Both the position numbers and the translations under genes were made by a program. From Streptomyces nodosus (GTDB taxonomy: Bacteria > Actinomycetota > Actinomycetes > Streptomycetales > Streptomycetaceae): a DNA stretch of 64,000 nt. The DNA lies in NCBI RefSeq assembly GCF_008704995.1, contig NZ_CP023747.1:930001-994000 (forward strand), given 5' to 3'. Of this stretch, positions 38,125 to 46,531 are shown one piece after another (the stretch's first letter is position 1; every line of letters begins with the position of its first letter). The notes beneath the pieces were generated by a model. That model was not told where the DNA came from and did no database searches. It worked only from the letters and a program-made list of their open reading frames with translations.

Positions 38125-38158
38125 CCGTCCGTGGGGCTCACCCCTCACGGACGGCCCC
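38121..38158 (+). terminator. Hairpin terminator of the xylanase gene
   Basis: Perfect 13-bp stem GGGGCCGTCCGTG (38121-38133) with 38146-38158 and a 12-nt loop that can form a further small stem. It overlaps the last G-run of the quadruplex-like motif. Confidence 0.7.
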
Positions 38159-38286
38159 TCACCGTGTCCGGCCCGGCCGGCGGGCGGATCGGGGCGATAC
38201 GGGGCGAGTGTTGACCACTGCGGCACTAGGCTGGAGCACGAGTGATGTACTCGGTCACGGGGAGTGTGTGCAAGGGAGTGGCGTCG

Positions 38287-40689
38287 ATGAGCCCCGTCCA
38301 TCCCTCCGGCGAGGCCGCCACGGCCCGGGCAGTCGTCGACGACCACGGCCTTCTGGTGGAGTGGAACGAGCCTGCGCGCCGGCTGCTGGGCTACGCCCCG
38401 GGTGAGGCCGAGGGCCGTCCCGCCGCCGAGTTGCTCGTGCCGGGTGGCCGGGTGCCGTCACCCGGACCGGGCGGGGCCCGCTGGAGCGGCACGGTCGAGC
38501 TGCGCCGCCGCGACGGACACCCCCTGTCCCTGTGGCTGCTCGCCCACCGCCGGCGACACGAGCCCGGCGGCGGCTGGCTGGTGCTCGCTCCGCTCGGCTC
38601 CGCTCCGCCCGCCGGGCACGACCGTCTGATGCGCATGGCGACGGCCCGTTCCCCTTGTGCCATCGCCGTCTGGGACGAGGATCTGCGGCTGCGCGACGTC
38701 AACGACGCCATGGGCGAGGTGATCGGGCTGCCTCTGGAGCGCATACGCGGTCTGCGGATGTCGGAGATCGGCGGCAAGCCCGAGGCCGATGCCCTGGAGC
38801 GCCGGGCGCGGGAGGTCCTGGACACCGGGCAGGCCCGGGACGTGCGCACCCGGCTGCGCGCCGGCGTGGAGGAGTACGCGCACGGCTGGCTGGTCCGGCT
38901 GACCCCGCTGACCGACGGCGACGGCCGGGTGTGCGGAGTGTCCGTGACCGCGCACGACCTGGCCGAACAGGATCTGGCCCAGGAACGGCTGCAGCTGGTC
39001 AACGAGGCGAGCGTACGCATCGGCACCACCCTGGACGTCAGACGCACCGCGCAGGAGCTGGCCGATGTGTGCGTGCCGGCGCTCGCCGACTTCGTGAGCG
39101 TGGACCTGCTGGATCCGCCGGCCGACGGGGCCGCGCCCCGTCCGGACACGCTCACCGCGCCGCTGACGCTGCGCCGGGCCGCCCATCGGTCGGTGACTCC
39201 CGGCTGCCCGCAGGCGCTGGTGGAGCCGGGGCAGTCCGGCCTCTACCCGGCCCACTCGCCCCAGGCGGCCTGTCTGGTGTCCGGCCGGACGACGGTCAGG
39301 ACGGACGTCCCCGGCCCGCTCACCGAGCCGCCCGGCCGGGGCCGTGCCCGTGCCGCACGGGCCGACGGGCTCGGTGTGCACTCCACCATGGCCGTGCCGA
39401 TCATGGCCCGCGGCGGAACACTCGGGGTGGCCGTGCTCACCCGGTACCGGCGTCCGGAGCCCTTCACCCCCGACGACGTCCTGCTGGCCGAGGAGATCAC
39501 GGCACGGGCCGCCGTCTGCATCGACAACGCCCGCCGGTTCTCCCGGGAACGCAGGACCGCGCTCGCCCTCCAGCGCAGCCTGCTGCCGCGCACCCTGCCG
39601 CGGACCGCCGCGCTGGAGGCCGCCTCCCGCTATCTGCCCGCGGCCCGGGCGGGGGTGGGCGGCGACTGGTTCGATGTGATCCCGCTGTCCGGGATGCGGG
39701 TCGCCATGGTGGTCGGCGACGTGGTGGGCCAGGGCGTCCCGGCCTCCGCGACGATGGGCCGGCTGCGCACCGCCGTACGGACCCTCGCCGACATCGATCT
39801 GGCGCCGGACGAGCTGCTCACCCATCTCGACGACCTCGTGGTGCGGCTCTCCCGGGACGCCGGGCAGGAGGGCACGACCGGCGAGATGGGGGCCACCTGT
39901 CTCTACGCCGTCTACGACCCGGTCTCACGCCGCTGCACGCTCGCGCGGGCGGGCCATCCGGCGCCGGTGATGATGGCGCCGGGCGAGCCGCCGCGGGAGA
40001 TCAAGCTGCCGAGCGGACCGCCGCTGGGTCTGGGCGGGCTGCCGTTCGAGTCGGCCGAGATCGACCTGCCCGAGGGCACGGTGCTCGGCCTGTACACCGA
40101 CGGTCTGATCGACAGCCCCGAGCGGGACGCCGACAGCAGCCGGAGACTGCTGTGCACGGCCCTCGCCGGGGCCCCGGCCGCCCCCGGCTCCGAGCCGGCG
40201 CCGTTCTCGCTCGACGACGCCTGCGCCCGCATTCTGCACACCCTGCTCCCCCGGGGCGGGGCCGCCGACGATGTGGCGCTGCTGCTCGCCCGCACCCATG
40301 GGCTGCCCGCCTCGCAGATCGTGACCTGGGAGATCCCCGCCGCGCCCGCGCTGGTGGCGGAGATCCGCAGACAGGTCGTCGAGCAGCTGGAGGTCCGGGG
40401 GCTGAGCGAGACCGCCTTCACCGCCGAACTGGTCGTCAGTGAGCTGGTCACCAACGCCATCCGGTACGGCGAGCACCCGATCCGGCTGCGGTTGGTCCAC
40501 GACTCCGCCACGCTGATCCTCGAGGTCTCCGACAGCAGTCACACCGCCCCGCACCTGCGCCGGGCCAGAACCTATGACGAGGGTGGCCGCGGCCTGCTGC
40601 TGGTGGCCCAGCTCACCCAGCGCTGGGGCAGCCGCCACACCACCGACGGCAAGACGATCTGGGCGGAGCTGAGCCTGCTGGAGGAGTGA
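38287..40689 (+). CDS. PAS-GAF-SpoIIE phosphatase with ATPase domain
   Basis: An 800-residue cytoplasmic signalling protein. AAGGGAG nine bases ahead favours the ATG at 38287; an ATG at 38242 is in frame. Domains in order: PAS (VVDDHGLLVEWNEPARRLLG), second PAS (IAVWDEDLRLRDVNDAMGEV), GAF (LVNEASVRIGTTLDVRRTAQ on), SpoIIE/PP2C phosphatase (QRSLLPRTLPRTAALEAASR, GGDWFDVIPLSGMRVAMVVG, LGLYTDGLID), and a HATPase_c anti-sigma-like end (ELVVSELVTNAIRYG, GRGLLLVAQL). Such proteins set sigma-factor activity by dephosphorylating an anti-anti-sigma factor and phosphorylating or binding it. It is convergent with the sigma-like lectin gene, 24 bp between stops. Confidence 0.9.
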   Translation: MSPVHPSGEAATARAVVDDHGLLVEWNEPARRLLGYAPGEAEGRPAAELLVPGGRVPSPGPGGARWSGTVELRRRDGHPLSLWLLAHRRRHEPGGGWLVLAPLGSAPPAGHDRLMRMATARSPCAIAVWDEDLRLRDVNDAMGEVIGLPLERIRGLRMSEIGGKPEADALERRAREVLDTGQARDVRTRLRAGVEEYAHGWLVRLTPLTDGDGRVCGVSVTAHDLAEQDLAQERLQLVNEASVRIGTTLDVRRTAQELADVCVPALADFVSVDLLDPPADGAAPRPDTLTAPLTLRRAAHRSVTPGCPQALVEPGQSGLYPAHSPQAACLVSGRTTVRTDVPGPLTEPPGRGRARAARADGLGVHSTMAVPIMARGGTLGVAVLTRYRRPEPFTPDDVLLAEEITARAAVCIDNARRFSRERRTALALQRSLLPRTLPRTAALEAASRYLPAARAGVGGDWFDVIPLSGMRVAMVVGDVVGQGVPASATMGRLRTAVRTLADIDLAPDELLTHLDDLVVRLSRDAGQEGTTGEMGATCLYAVYDPVSRRCTLARAGHPAPVMMAPGEPPREIKLPSGPPLGLGGLPFESAEIDLPEGTVLGLYTDGLIDSPERDADSSRRLLCTALAGAPAAPGSEPAPFSLDDACARILHTLLPRGGAADDVALLLARTHGLPASQIVTWEIPAAPALVAEIRRQVVEQLEVRGLSETAFTAELVVSELVTNAIRYGEHPIRLRLVHDSATLILEVSDSSHTAPHLRRARTYDEGGRGLLLVAQLTQRWGSRHTTDGKTIWAELSLLEE

Positions 40690-40713
40690 GACCGCGGCCG
40701 GCCGCCGAGGGGA

Positions 40714-42486
40714 TCAGCGCCCGCCGTCCCGGGCGTCGTACCAGTCGTCCTCTCCGTCCGTGCCGTCGCCGTCGCCCAGGTCGCTCCGGTCGTCCGGGGC
40801 ACCGCGCTCGCCGGGCCGGGCAGAGCGCGGGCCCGTCTCGGAGCCGGTGCCCGTCGGCCCGGGGACCGGCGGCGAGGCGCTCCCGGCCGCCCGGGGCGGT
40901 TCGGTGCCCGGGGGCGTCGCGGCCGGCCCGTCGGCCGCCTTCGGTGCGTCCGCGGTGTCGGCGGTGTCGGCGATCCAGCGCTGGGCGGGGTCCTCCGTAC
41001 GGTTCCGGAGCACCAGCCCGGCGTCGCGCTCCGGCGAGGCGGGGGTGAGGGCCAGCTGCCGGTTCCCGCGCGGGACGATCACGCCCCGGTCGGTGACGTC
41101 GTAGCGGTCGGTCTCCGCCCCGGGCCCGGACCGTTCCGCGCAGGCGACCAGCTGGACCGCGTAGCCGAGGCGGGAGTCGAGACACAGATCGGGGGCGGCG
41201 GCGCTGCGCAGCGGTCCCTCGGTGGCGTACATCCATCGCTGGGTCGTGGCGGCGGCGCAGGGGACCAGTACCGCTTCGGCGCCCACGACCGCCTTGTCCC
41301 GGTCGAGGCCGACGCACAGACCGTTGCCCTCGTTGCGCAGCCGGCCCTCGAAGCCGGCCATGGGCACGGCGGCACCGTGCTTCGGGGACGCGCCGGGGGA
41401 AGTCGACGATGCCGGGGCGGACTTCCCGGAGGGCGCGGGCGCCCCCACCACGGCCGGCCCCTCCGAGCGGACGCCGGACCACAGGGCGAGCGGTACCAGG
41501 ACGAACACCCCCACCGCGGCCACGGCGAGCACCGTCCTGCGACGGGAGGGACTGGCCTCCTTGCTCCCTTCCGAGCCGGGACCGGCGTCGCCGGCCGGCG
41601 GCTCCGCTCCGAGAGGCTCCGGCTCCGGCGGCTCCCCGGCCCCGATGCTCCGCGCGTCCTTGGTGTCCAGGTACTCCTGCGCTCCCCAGCCGAGCACCCC
41701 CTCGGCAAGCAGGAGCGAAAGCCGGTCGCGGAATCCCTCCAGCTGCCCGGCGGCGTCCCGGCAGTGCGGGCAGCCGTCCAGGTGGAGACGGAGATCGGGA
41801 TCGAGGGCACGGTCCGCCCGGCGCAGCGAGACATCGAGCAGACCGGAGTAGTGGCGGCACTCCTCGTCGGGGGCCGATTCGCGGTGGACGTCCAGACAGA
41901 CCTCGCGCAGCCGTTCCCGCACCCGTTCCAGCCGCACCGCCGCTTCGGCGAGGTCGATCCCCAACAGGGCCGCGGGAACGGCGACTTCCTCGCGTTCGAC
42001 CTCGACATGCCACAGCAGGCAGCGGTCAGGCTCGGCCATCCGCCGGAAGGCGAGGGACATCAGCCGCCGGTTCCGGGCCGGCAGCAGCCGGGCCGCGGCG
42101 CTCTCTTCCTCTCCCGGGCCGGACCGCAACGCGGGATGCAGCAGCGCCCGACGGTGGTCGGTGTCCCACTCCCCGGCCAGCTGCCGCACGGTGACCAGCA
42201 GTTCGGGTCGCCATGCGGCCGTCGGTCCGCTCCCGCGCCCGGACTCCTCGAAGAGCCGGGTGAACGCCGCGGTGGTGAGCATTCCGGCGGGGTGCGCCCC
42301 GTCGGCGCACAGCCGGGCATAGGAGTGAACGGCCTCCCAGTGCCGGCCGAGCAGTTCACCGACCGGACGGTGCACAGGTTTCTTCCCGGCGGACGACTTC
42401 AGCTCGGCGGCGAGCTGTTCGTCCGTCATGTCGTACGGCGGAACAGGGTCGGGGGAATTCCGCCGGTCCCCAGCAGGTACGTCCAC
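40714..42486 (-). CDS. Transmembrane protein with sigma-factor-like, zinc-finger and ricin-lectin domains
   Basis: A 590-residue protein; GTG 42486 follows GGAGAACC. The cytoplasmic N-terminus resembles an ECF-type sigma factor: a region-2-like helix (LGRHWEAVHSYARLC, 46-60) and a region-4-like part (MAEPDRCLLWHVEVEREEVA, 150-169, then LAEAAVRLERVRERLRE). Next comes an anti-sigma-type zinc motif HLDGCPHC (235-242), one membrane helix (about 318-338), a Ser/Pro linker, a ricin-type beta-trefoil (about 378-505; CAAATTQRW, CLDSRLGYAVQLVAC, DPAQRW) and a low-complexity tail. By topology the lectin lies outside. Similar proteins exist in Streptomyces without a defined role. A CCGAAAGTTTCGG palindrome lies 185 bp upstream. 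Confidence 0.8.
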   Translation of the reverse strand: MDVPAGDRRNSPDPVPPYDMTDEQLAAELKSSAGKKPVHRPVGELLGRHWEAVHSYARLCADGAHPAGMLTTAAFTRLFEESGRGSGPTAAWRPELLVTVRQLAGEWDTDHRRALLHPALRSGPGEEESAAARLLPARNRRLMSLAFRRMAEPDRCLLWHVEVEREEVAVPAALLGIDLAEAAVRLERVRERLREVCLDVHRESAPDEECRHYSGLLDVSLRRADRALDPDLRLHLDGCPHCRDAAGQLEGFRDRLSLLLAEGVLGWGAQEYLDTKDARSIGAGEPPEPEPLGAEPPAGDAGPGSEGSKEASPSRRRTVLAVAAVGVFVLVPLALWSGVRSEGPAVVGAPAPSGKSAPASSTSPGASPKHGAAVPMAGFEGRLRNEGNGLCVGLDRDKAVVGAEAVLVPCAAATTQRWMYATEGPLRSAAAPDLCLDSRLGYAVQLVACAERSGPGAETDRYDVTDRGVIVPRGNRQLALTPASPERDAGLVLRNRTEDPAQRWIADTADTADAPKAADGPAATPPGTEPPRAAGSASPPVPGPTGTGSETGPRSARPGERGAPDDRSDLGDGDGTDGEDDWYDARDGGR

Positions 42487-42907
42487 GGTTCTCCAAAGCC
42501 CACGCAGAGGTTTTCAGTACATATCAATGGAGACAGGGAAACAGAAACAGACCCGACCACCCGTCAGGACGCGGCGAACGCCCACAAATTGCCCCGTATT
42601 TCGAACATCCACCCGAGACGGCTCTTTTTCGGCGGAAGACGCACGACGCCGCTGACCACACCGAGAAGTGCCGAAAGTTTCGGGCCGACGGGAACACCTT
42701 TGCACAGGCCACCGAGACCGAACAAGAGAGCTTCTCGGTTTCCTTTTCCCGTAGGGCGCCGACGACTTGAAGAGAAGTCAACCGGACACGGGGCGCCGGG
42801 AATTCCGGAAGACCGTCCGGACCGCTTCCCCGGGAAATTCACCTCTGTGCACGGCGTGCCGGGGCCGGTGATGCTCCGGGCAGATTCCGCAGGACCGGTC
42901 GGGCCGG
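42487..42907. other. Gene-free stretch upstream of the sigma-like lectin gene
   Basis: Lower GC than the surroundings, fitting a long promoter region for the minus-strand gene at 42486. The palindrome at 42671-42683 is its only strong feature. No credible gene is present. Confidence 0.5.
42671..42683. promoter_or_regulatory. BxlR-type palindrome upstream of the sigma-like lectin gene
   Basis: CCGAAAGTTTCGG, a perfect 13-bp palindrome whose 11-bp core is identical to that of the bxlE operator. It is 185 bp upstream of the lectin protein's start, with no other gene promoter in the interval. Confidence 0.6.
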
Positions 42908-43795
42908 TCAGGCGGTGAAGGCGAGTACCGCGTCCGCGACCGCCCTCGGGTTCTCCAGCAGCATCGCGTGGGTGGCGTCGATCCCGGCGACGGTCACCTG
43001 CTCGCGTTCCTCGGCCAGCGCGGCGAGATCGCGGGCGAGTCCCTTGGCGTAGGCGGCCATCATGGGCTCGAACCAGTCGGGGCCGGTGACCGCGGGCACC
43101 GCCCGCCGGGCGCGGCCCAGCAGCAGCGGTGTGGTCATCCTGCGGAACAGGGCGAAGAGGTCGAGTCCCGCCACGGCCCCGAGCATCTGCAGGGCGTCCC
43201 GCCGTCCGGGCCGTACCTCCAGGGCGCCGTCGTCGCGCCGGCGCACGGCGCGCAGCACACCGGCCTCCAGCAGCTCGTACGGGATGCCCAGTCGGTCGGA
43301 GATCTCCCGCTGCTCGGCGAGCAGGTCCTTGAGCCCCTCCGCGGACAGTTCCCTGCCCTGCCCGGCGACGCTCAGCTCGCGCATCTTGACGAGGTGTCCG
43401 GCGACGACGTCCGGATCGAGGCCCACATACTGGTCGGGGCGTCCCCAGCCGAATCCGTCGAGGTCGACCGCGCCGGGAGTGACATCCGGGTGCTCCAGCG
43501 CGTACAGCACGGCGAGCATCCCGCCGAGGGAGTGACCGACGGGCAGGGCGCCCGGGATCCCGTGTGCCGTCAGCACCTGCTCGATGTCACCGAGGACCTC
43601 GGGCAGCCGCCAGGGCCCCGACGGCGAGCGGCCGTGGCCGCGCAGGTCCACGGACAGCACCCGGTGCCGTACCACGAGGAGGGGCGCCACGGCGGCCCAG
43701 TCGGCGAGCGTGCGTCCGGCGCCGTGCAGAAGGATCAGGGGCGGCCCCTCACCGCCGTGCTCGTGAACGGCCAGCGCGAAACGGTCTCCGGTCAT
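42908..43795 (-). CDS. Alpha/beta hydrolase
   Basis: A 295-residue hydrolase. The oxyanion-hole motif is LILLHGAGRTLADW (residues 20-33). The nucleophile elbow is PVGHSLGGMLA with Ser near 98. The late acid and histidine are in VTVAGIDATHAMLLENP near the C-terminus. No signal peptide is present, so the enzyme is cytoplasmic. The substrate cannot be deduced; the group includes esterases, epoxide hydrolases and haloperoxidase-like enzymes. It reads toward the sigma-like lectin gene's upstream region on the same strand and has no clear partner. Confidence 0.88.
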   Translation of the reverse strand: MTGDRFALAVHEHGGEGPPLILLHGAGRTLADWAAVAPLLVVRHRVLSVDLRGHGRSPSGPWRLPEVLGDIEQVLTAHGIPGALPVGHSLGGMLAVLYALEHPDVTPGAVDLDGFGWGRPDQYVGLDPDVVAGHLVKMRELSVAGQGRELSAEGLKDLLAEQREISDRLGIPYELLEAGVLRAVRRRDDGALEVRPGRRDALQMLGAVAGLDLFALFRRMTTPLLLGRARRAVPAVTGPDWFEPMMAAYAKGLARDLAALAEEREQVTVAGIDATHAMLLENPRAVADAVLAFTA

Positions 43796-43938
43796 GGGAC
43801 GACAGTAGAACGCCGGGTCGCGGCTGACGCGGGATCCCGGGCGGGCGTTCCGCCGCTCACCCGCCGCGCAGGGCCCCGCCGGGCCCCGGGGCCGTCCCGC
43901 CGTTCACCCCGTGGGCCGTCCGTGCGCCGCGGCCGGGG

Positions 43939-44469
43939 TCAGCCGTGGGGTGTGAGCAGGTCCAGAGCCCCTTCCCAGTGGAACTCCCGCCGGTCCCCCT
44001 GGTCCGTCCCGCCCGCGTAGGGGTCGCCGAACCGGACTCCCATGCCGCTGAGCCGTTCGAGGCCGGCGCGGTAGGCCGGGTGGGCCGCCAGCGCCTCGCC
44101 CACACAGGGCAGCACGGCGATCGGGACGCCCAGCCCGTACGCCTCGCACAGGGTGCCGAGGGCCAGGGTGTCGGCTATGCCGGCGGCCCATTTGTTGAGG
44201 GTGTTGAAGGTGGCGGGGGCCACGACCACCGCATCGGGGTCAGGGAACGGACGCGGGTCGCCCGGGGAGCGCCAGGCGGACCGGATCGGGCGGCCGGTCC
44301 GCGCCTCGACCTCGGAGGTGTCGAAGAAGCGGAGCGCGAGCGGTGTGGCGATCACGCCCACCTCCCAGCCGCGCGCCTGGGCGGCCGTGATCAGCTTGCC
44401 GACGTCCTGGGCGATGCCCGCGGCGCAGACGACGGCGTAGAGAAAGGGTTTGGGGGCGTCTTCGGTCAC
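43939..44469 (-). CDS. Flavoprotein (HFCD family)
   Basis: A 176-residue flavin-dependent protein similar to cysteine decarboxylases such as the Dfp/EpiD fold. Signatures are FLYAVVCAAGIAQDVGKLIT (9-28), the adenine/flavin-binding PDAVVVAPATFNTLNKWAAG with the PATxNT core, and IADTLALGTLCEAYG. The family binds FMN and may decarboxylate peptidyl or small-molecule cysteines, but many actinobacterial members are uncharacterised. A pair of 16-bp inverted repeats lies just upstream of its start, between it and the ferredoxin gene on the same strand. Confidence 0.85.
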   Translation of the reverse strand: MTEDAPKPFLYAVVCAAGIAQDVGKLITAAQARGWEVGVIATPLALRFFDTSEVEARTGRPIRSAWRSPGDPRPFPDPDAVVVAPATFNTLNKWAAGIADTLALGTLCEAYGLGVPIAVLPCVGEALAAHPAYRAGLERLSGMGVRFGDPYAGGTDQGDRREFHWEGALDLLTPHG

Positions 44470-44493
44470 GCGTGCACTGTAGGGGGTGGAGAA

Positions 44494-44586
44494 CGCTCAT
44501 CGAGAACGGGAAGGACGCCTCCCGTGAGGCGGTCGCCGTTCCCGTACGGCCGCACGGGCGCGCCGCCTCGCCGTTCTCGATGAGCG
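44494..44586. repeat. 16-bp perfect inverted repeats framing a 61-bp loop
   Basis: CGCTCATCGAGAACGG (44494-44509) and its exact complement (44571-44586). Within the loop, TTCCCGT (44539-44545) can pair with ACGGGAA at the inner edge of the left arm, giving an alternative fold. Placed between the ferredoxin stop and the flavoprotein start, it may end the P450 transcript or act as an attenuator. Confidence 0.55.
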
Positions 44587-44615
44587 AGGTTGTGGTGCCA
44601 CCGTGCCGGGCGGGT

Positions 44616-44834
44616 TCAGCTTCCCTTCTCGGAGACGGTGATCGCGCCCACCGGGCAGGCACGTGCCGCCTCCCGTACCAGCGGGTCGCCGCCGCCGTCC
44701 TCCTTGCCGGGCAGCAGTTCGCTGTAGCCGTCGTCGTCCTGGGTGAAGACGTCGGGCGCGGTGAGGGCGCACTGGCCCGATCCGATGCAGACGTCCTTGT
44801 CGATCGAGATGGCGAGGGAGGTGTCGTTGGTCAT
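44616..44834 (-). CDS. [3Fe-4S] ferredoxin, P450 partner
   Basis: A 72-residue ferredoxin. Cluster ligands are Cys16 and Cys22 (CIGSGQC) and Cys60 (RACPVGAI). The missing fourth Cys in the first motif implies a 3Fe-4S cluster, as in the Fdx proteins that serve CYP105 enzymes. DVFTQDDDGYSELLP is the common acidic middle. It begins 12 bp after the P450 stop codon, so the two are cotranscribed and the ferredoxin most likely passes electrons to that P450. A reductase gene is not nearby. Confidence 0.92.
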   Translation of the reverse strand: MTNDTSLAISIDKDVCIGSGQCALTAPDVFTQDDDGYSELLPGKEDGGGDPLVREAARACPVGAITVSEKGS

Positions 44835-44846
44835 GGTCGCAGCCTC

Positions 44847-46055
44847 TTACCAGGTCACGGGGAGTTCCAGCATCCCCTGGATCGTGTCGCCCGGCTTGAA
44901 GGGGATCTCGTCCGCCGGGACGGCGAGGCGCAGTCCGGGCAGCCTTTCGAAGAGGGTGCGCAGGGCGATCTCCAGCTCGGTCCTGGCCAGGTTCTGGCCG
45001 AGGCACTGGTGGATCCCGAACCCGAAGGCGACATGGTGACGGGCCGACCGGTGCCAGTCGAGGGTGTCCGGCTCCGGGAAGGTGGTGGTGTCACGGTTGA
45101 TGACGGAGGTGGAGAAGAGGACGCCCTCGCCGGCCCGGATGGTGGTGCCCCCGATGGGGATGTCCTCGGTGGCCACCCGCACCAGCCCGTCGGCGATGGA
45201 CAGGAAGCGCAGCAGTTCCTCGACCGCGGTGGACATCAGCCCCGGGTCGGATCGCAGCTCGGACAGCTGTTCGGGGTGGCGGAGCAGGGTGAAGGTGCCG
45301 AGGGAGATCATGTTGGCGGTGGTCTCATGCCCGGCGATCAGCAGGATCGTGGCCAGCGAGACCAGTTCTTCCCGGTCCAGCGCCCCTTGGCGGAGCTGCT
45401 CCTCGATCAGTTCGTCGAGCAGCCCGTCGCCCGGCTCCTTGCGCTTGCGGTCGATCAGCTCGCCCAGGTAGGCGTCCAGTCGGTCCCGGGCACCCAGGCT
45501 GTCGTCCGCGGTGGGGCCGCGCAGCAGTTTGCGGGACTGCTCCTCGAAGAACTCGTGGTCGGCGTAGGGGACGCCGAGCAGCATGCAGATGACCATGGAG
45601 GGCAGGGGCAGCGCGAAGGAGCTCACCAGCTCGGCGGGCGGCCCGGCGGCCTCCATGGCGTCCAGCAGCCGGTCGGTGGTCTCCTGGATGCGCGGGCGCA
45701 GGGAGTTGGCCCGTTTGAGGGTGAAGCTCGGCACCAGCATGCGGCGCTGGGTGTGATGCGCGGGGTCGTCCTGGCCGAGCAGCGCGACCCTGCGGCGGCG
45801 GAAGGCCGCGAAGCGTTCGTTGGTGACCGGGAAGCCGGGCCGGTCCCGGTTGGTGGACAGCCGCGGGTCGGCCAGCAGCTCACGGGCGGCGGAGTGCCCG
45901 GTGACCACCCAGACGTCACGCCCGTCGTACAGGGTGACCCGGCTCAGGGGCCGCTCCTCACGCAAGGGCTCATAGGCGGTGGGCGGGTGGTACGGACAGG
46001 TGCGGTCCTGGGGGAAGGCGACGGGTTCCGAGACGATCGTATCAGGTTTTGTCAT
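44847..46055 (-). CDS. Cytochrome P450, CYP105-like
   Basis: A 402-residue monooxygenase. GAGG lies 7 bases before the ATG at 46055. Family features: LSTNRDRPGFPV in the N-terminal half, the oxygen-activating I-helix AGHETT (241-246), ExxR (280-283) and the heme-ligand loop FGFGIHQCLGQNLAR with Cys351. Sequence habits (RPLSRVTLYDG, DDPAHHTQRRMLVPSFT) resemble CYP105, which hydroxylates macrolides, vitamins or xenobiotics. A 19-bp dyad lies 43-61 bp upstream, suggesting its own repressor, which is not encoded adjacent. Substrate unknown. Confidence 0.92.
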   Translation of the reverse strand: MTKPDTIVSEPVAFPQDRTCPYHPPTAYEPLREERPLSRVTLYDGRDVWVVTGHSAARELLADPRLSTNRDRPGFPVTNERFAAFRRRRVALLGQDDPAHHTQRRMLVPSFTLKRANSLRPRIQETTDRLLDAMEAAGPPAELVSSFALPLPSMVICMLLGVPYADHEFFEEQSRKLLRGPTADDSLGARDRLDAYLGELIDRKRKEPGDGLLDELIEEQLRQGALDREELVSLATILLIAGHETTANMISLGTFTLLRHPEQLSELRSDPGLMSTAVEELLRFLSIADGLVRVATEDIPIGGTTIRAGEGVLFSTSVINRDTTTFPEPDTLDWHRSARHHVAFGFGIHQCLGQNLARTELEIALRTLFERLPGLRLAVPADEIPFKPGDTIQGMLELPVTW

Positions 46056-46097
46056 GAATGACCTCGCACGCGACGATTCGCTCTTGCCGATCATCAT

Positions 46098-46116
46098 TAG
46101 ATGCCCGAGGCATCTA
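46098..46116. promoter_or_regulatory. 19-bp dyad at the P450 promoter
   Basis: TAGATGCC-CGA-GGCATCTA, perfect 8-bp arms. It lies 43 bp upstream of the P450 start codon, where a repressor would overlap or abut the promoter. The length and A/T ends suit a MarR-type dimer. Confidence 0.6.
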
Positions 46117-46531
46117 CGGAGCCACCCGAAGTCCGGCCAGATCCGCCGGATGCCGTATGTGGCCGAAGCATGTCGTCCGGCCGGGCGGCTCATGCCGCAC
46201 ACACATCACGGGGACGCAGGCTGCGCCCCCTCTCCGCTCATCGTAATTCGGTCGTGATGCGGTCGCCCGCGCATATGCCGCTCGCCGGCGGCGCGGACGG
46301 CGGTCGCGCCTCGCTGACGGAAACCGTTCCCCGGCGCGGGAGAGGTCTGGCCGGTCTCCGTACGAGGGCGGCAGGCGGGCCGGGGCCGGAAGGCGTGTGG
46401 TGTGGATGAAACCGTCGGCGGCTGGTGTTGAATCTTCGAGCGGTGCTCCCCCGCGGTCCCGGGCGGTCCCGGGCCGAGGAGGTACCCGCCATGCAGGTGA
46501 CGACAGAGTGAGCGATGAGGGGACGGATGCC
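46117..46531. other. Gene-free divergent region
   Basis: No gene is supported between the P450 operator and the F420-type oxidoreductase gene. A GTG at 46508 could be an alternative start of the latter. No other motif noticed. Confidence 0.4.
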
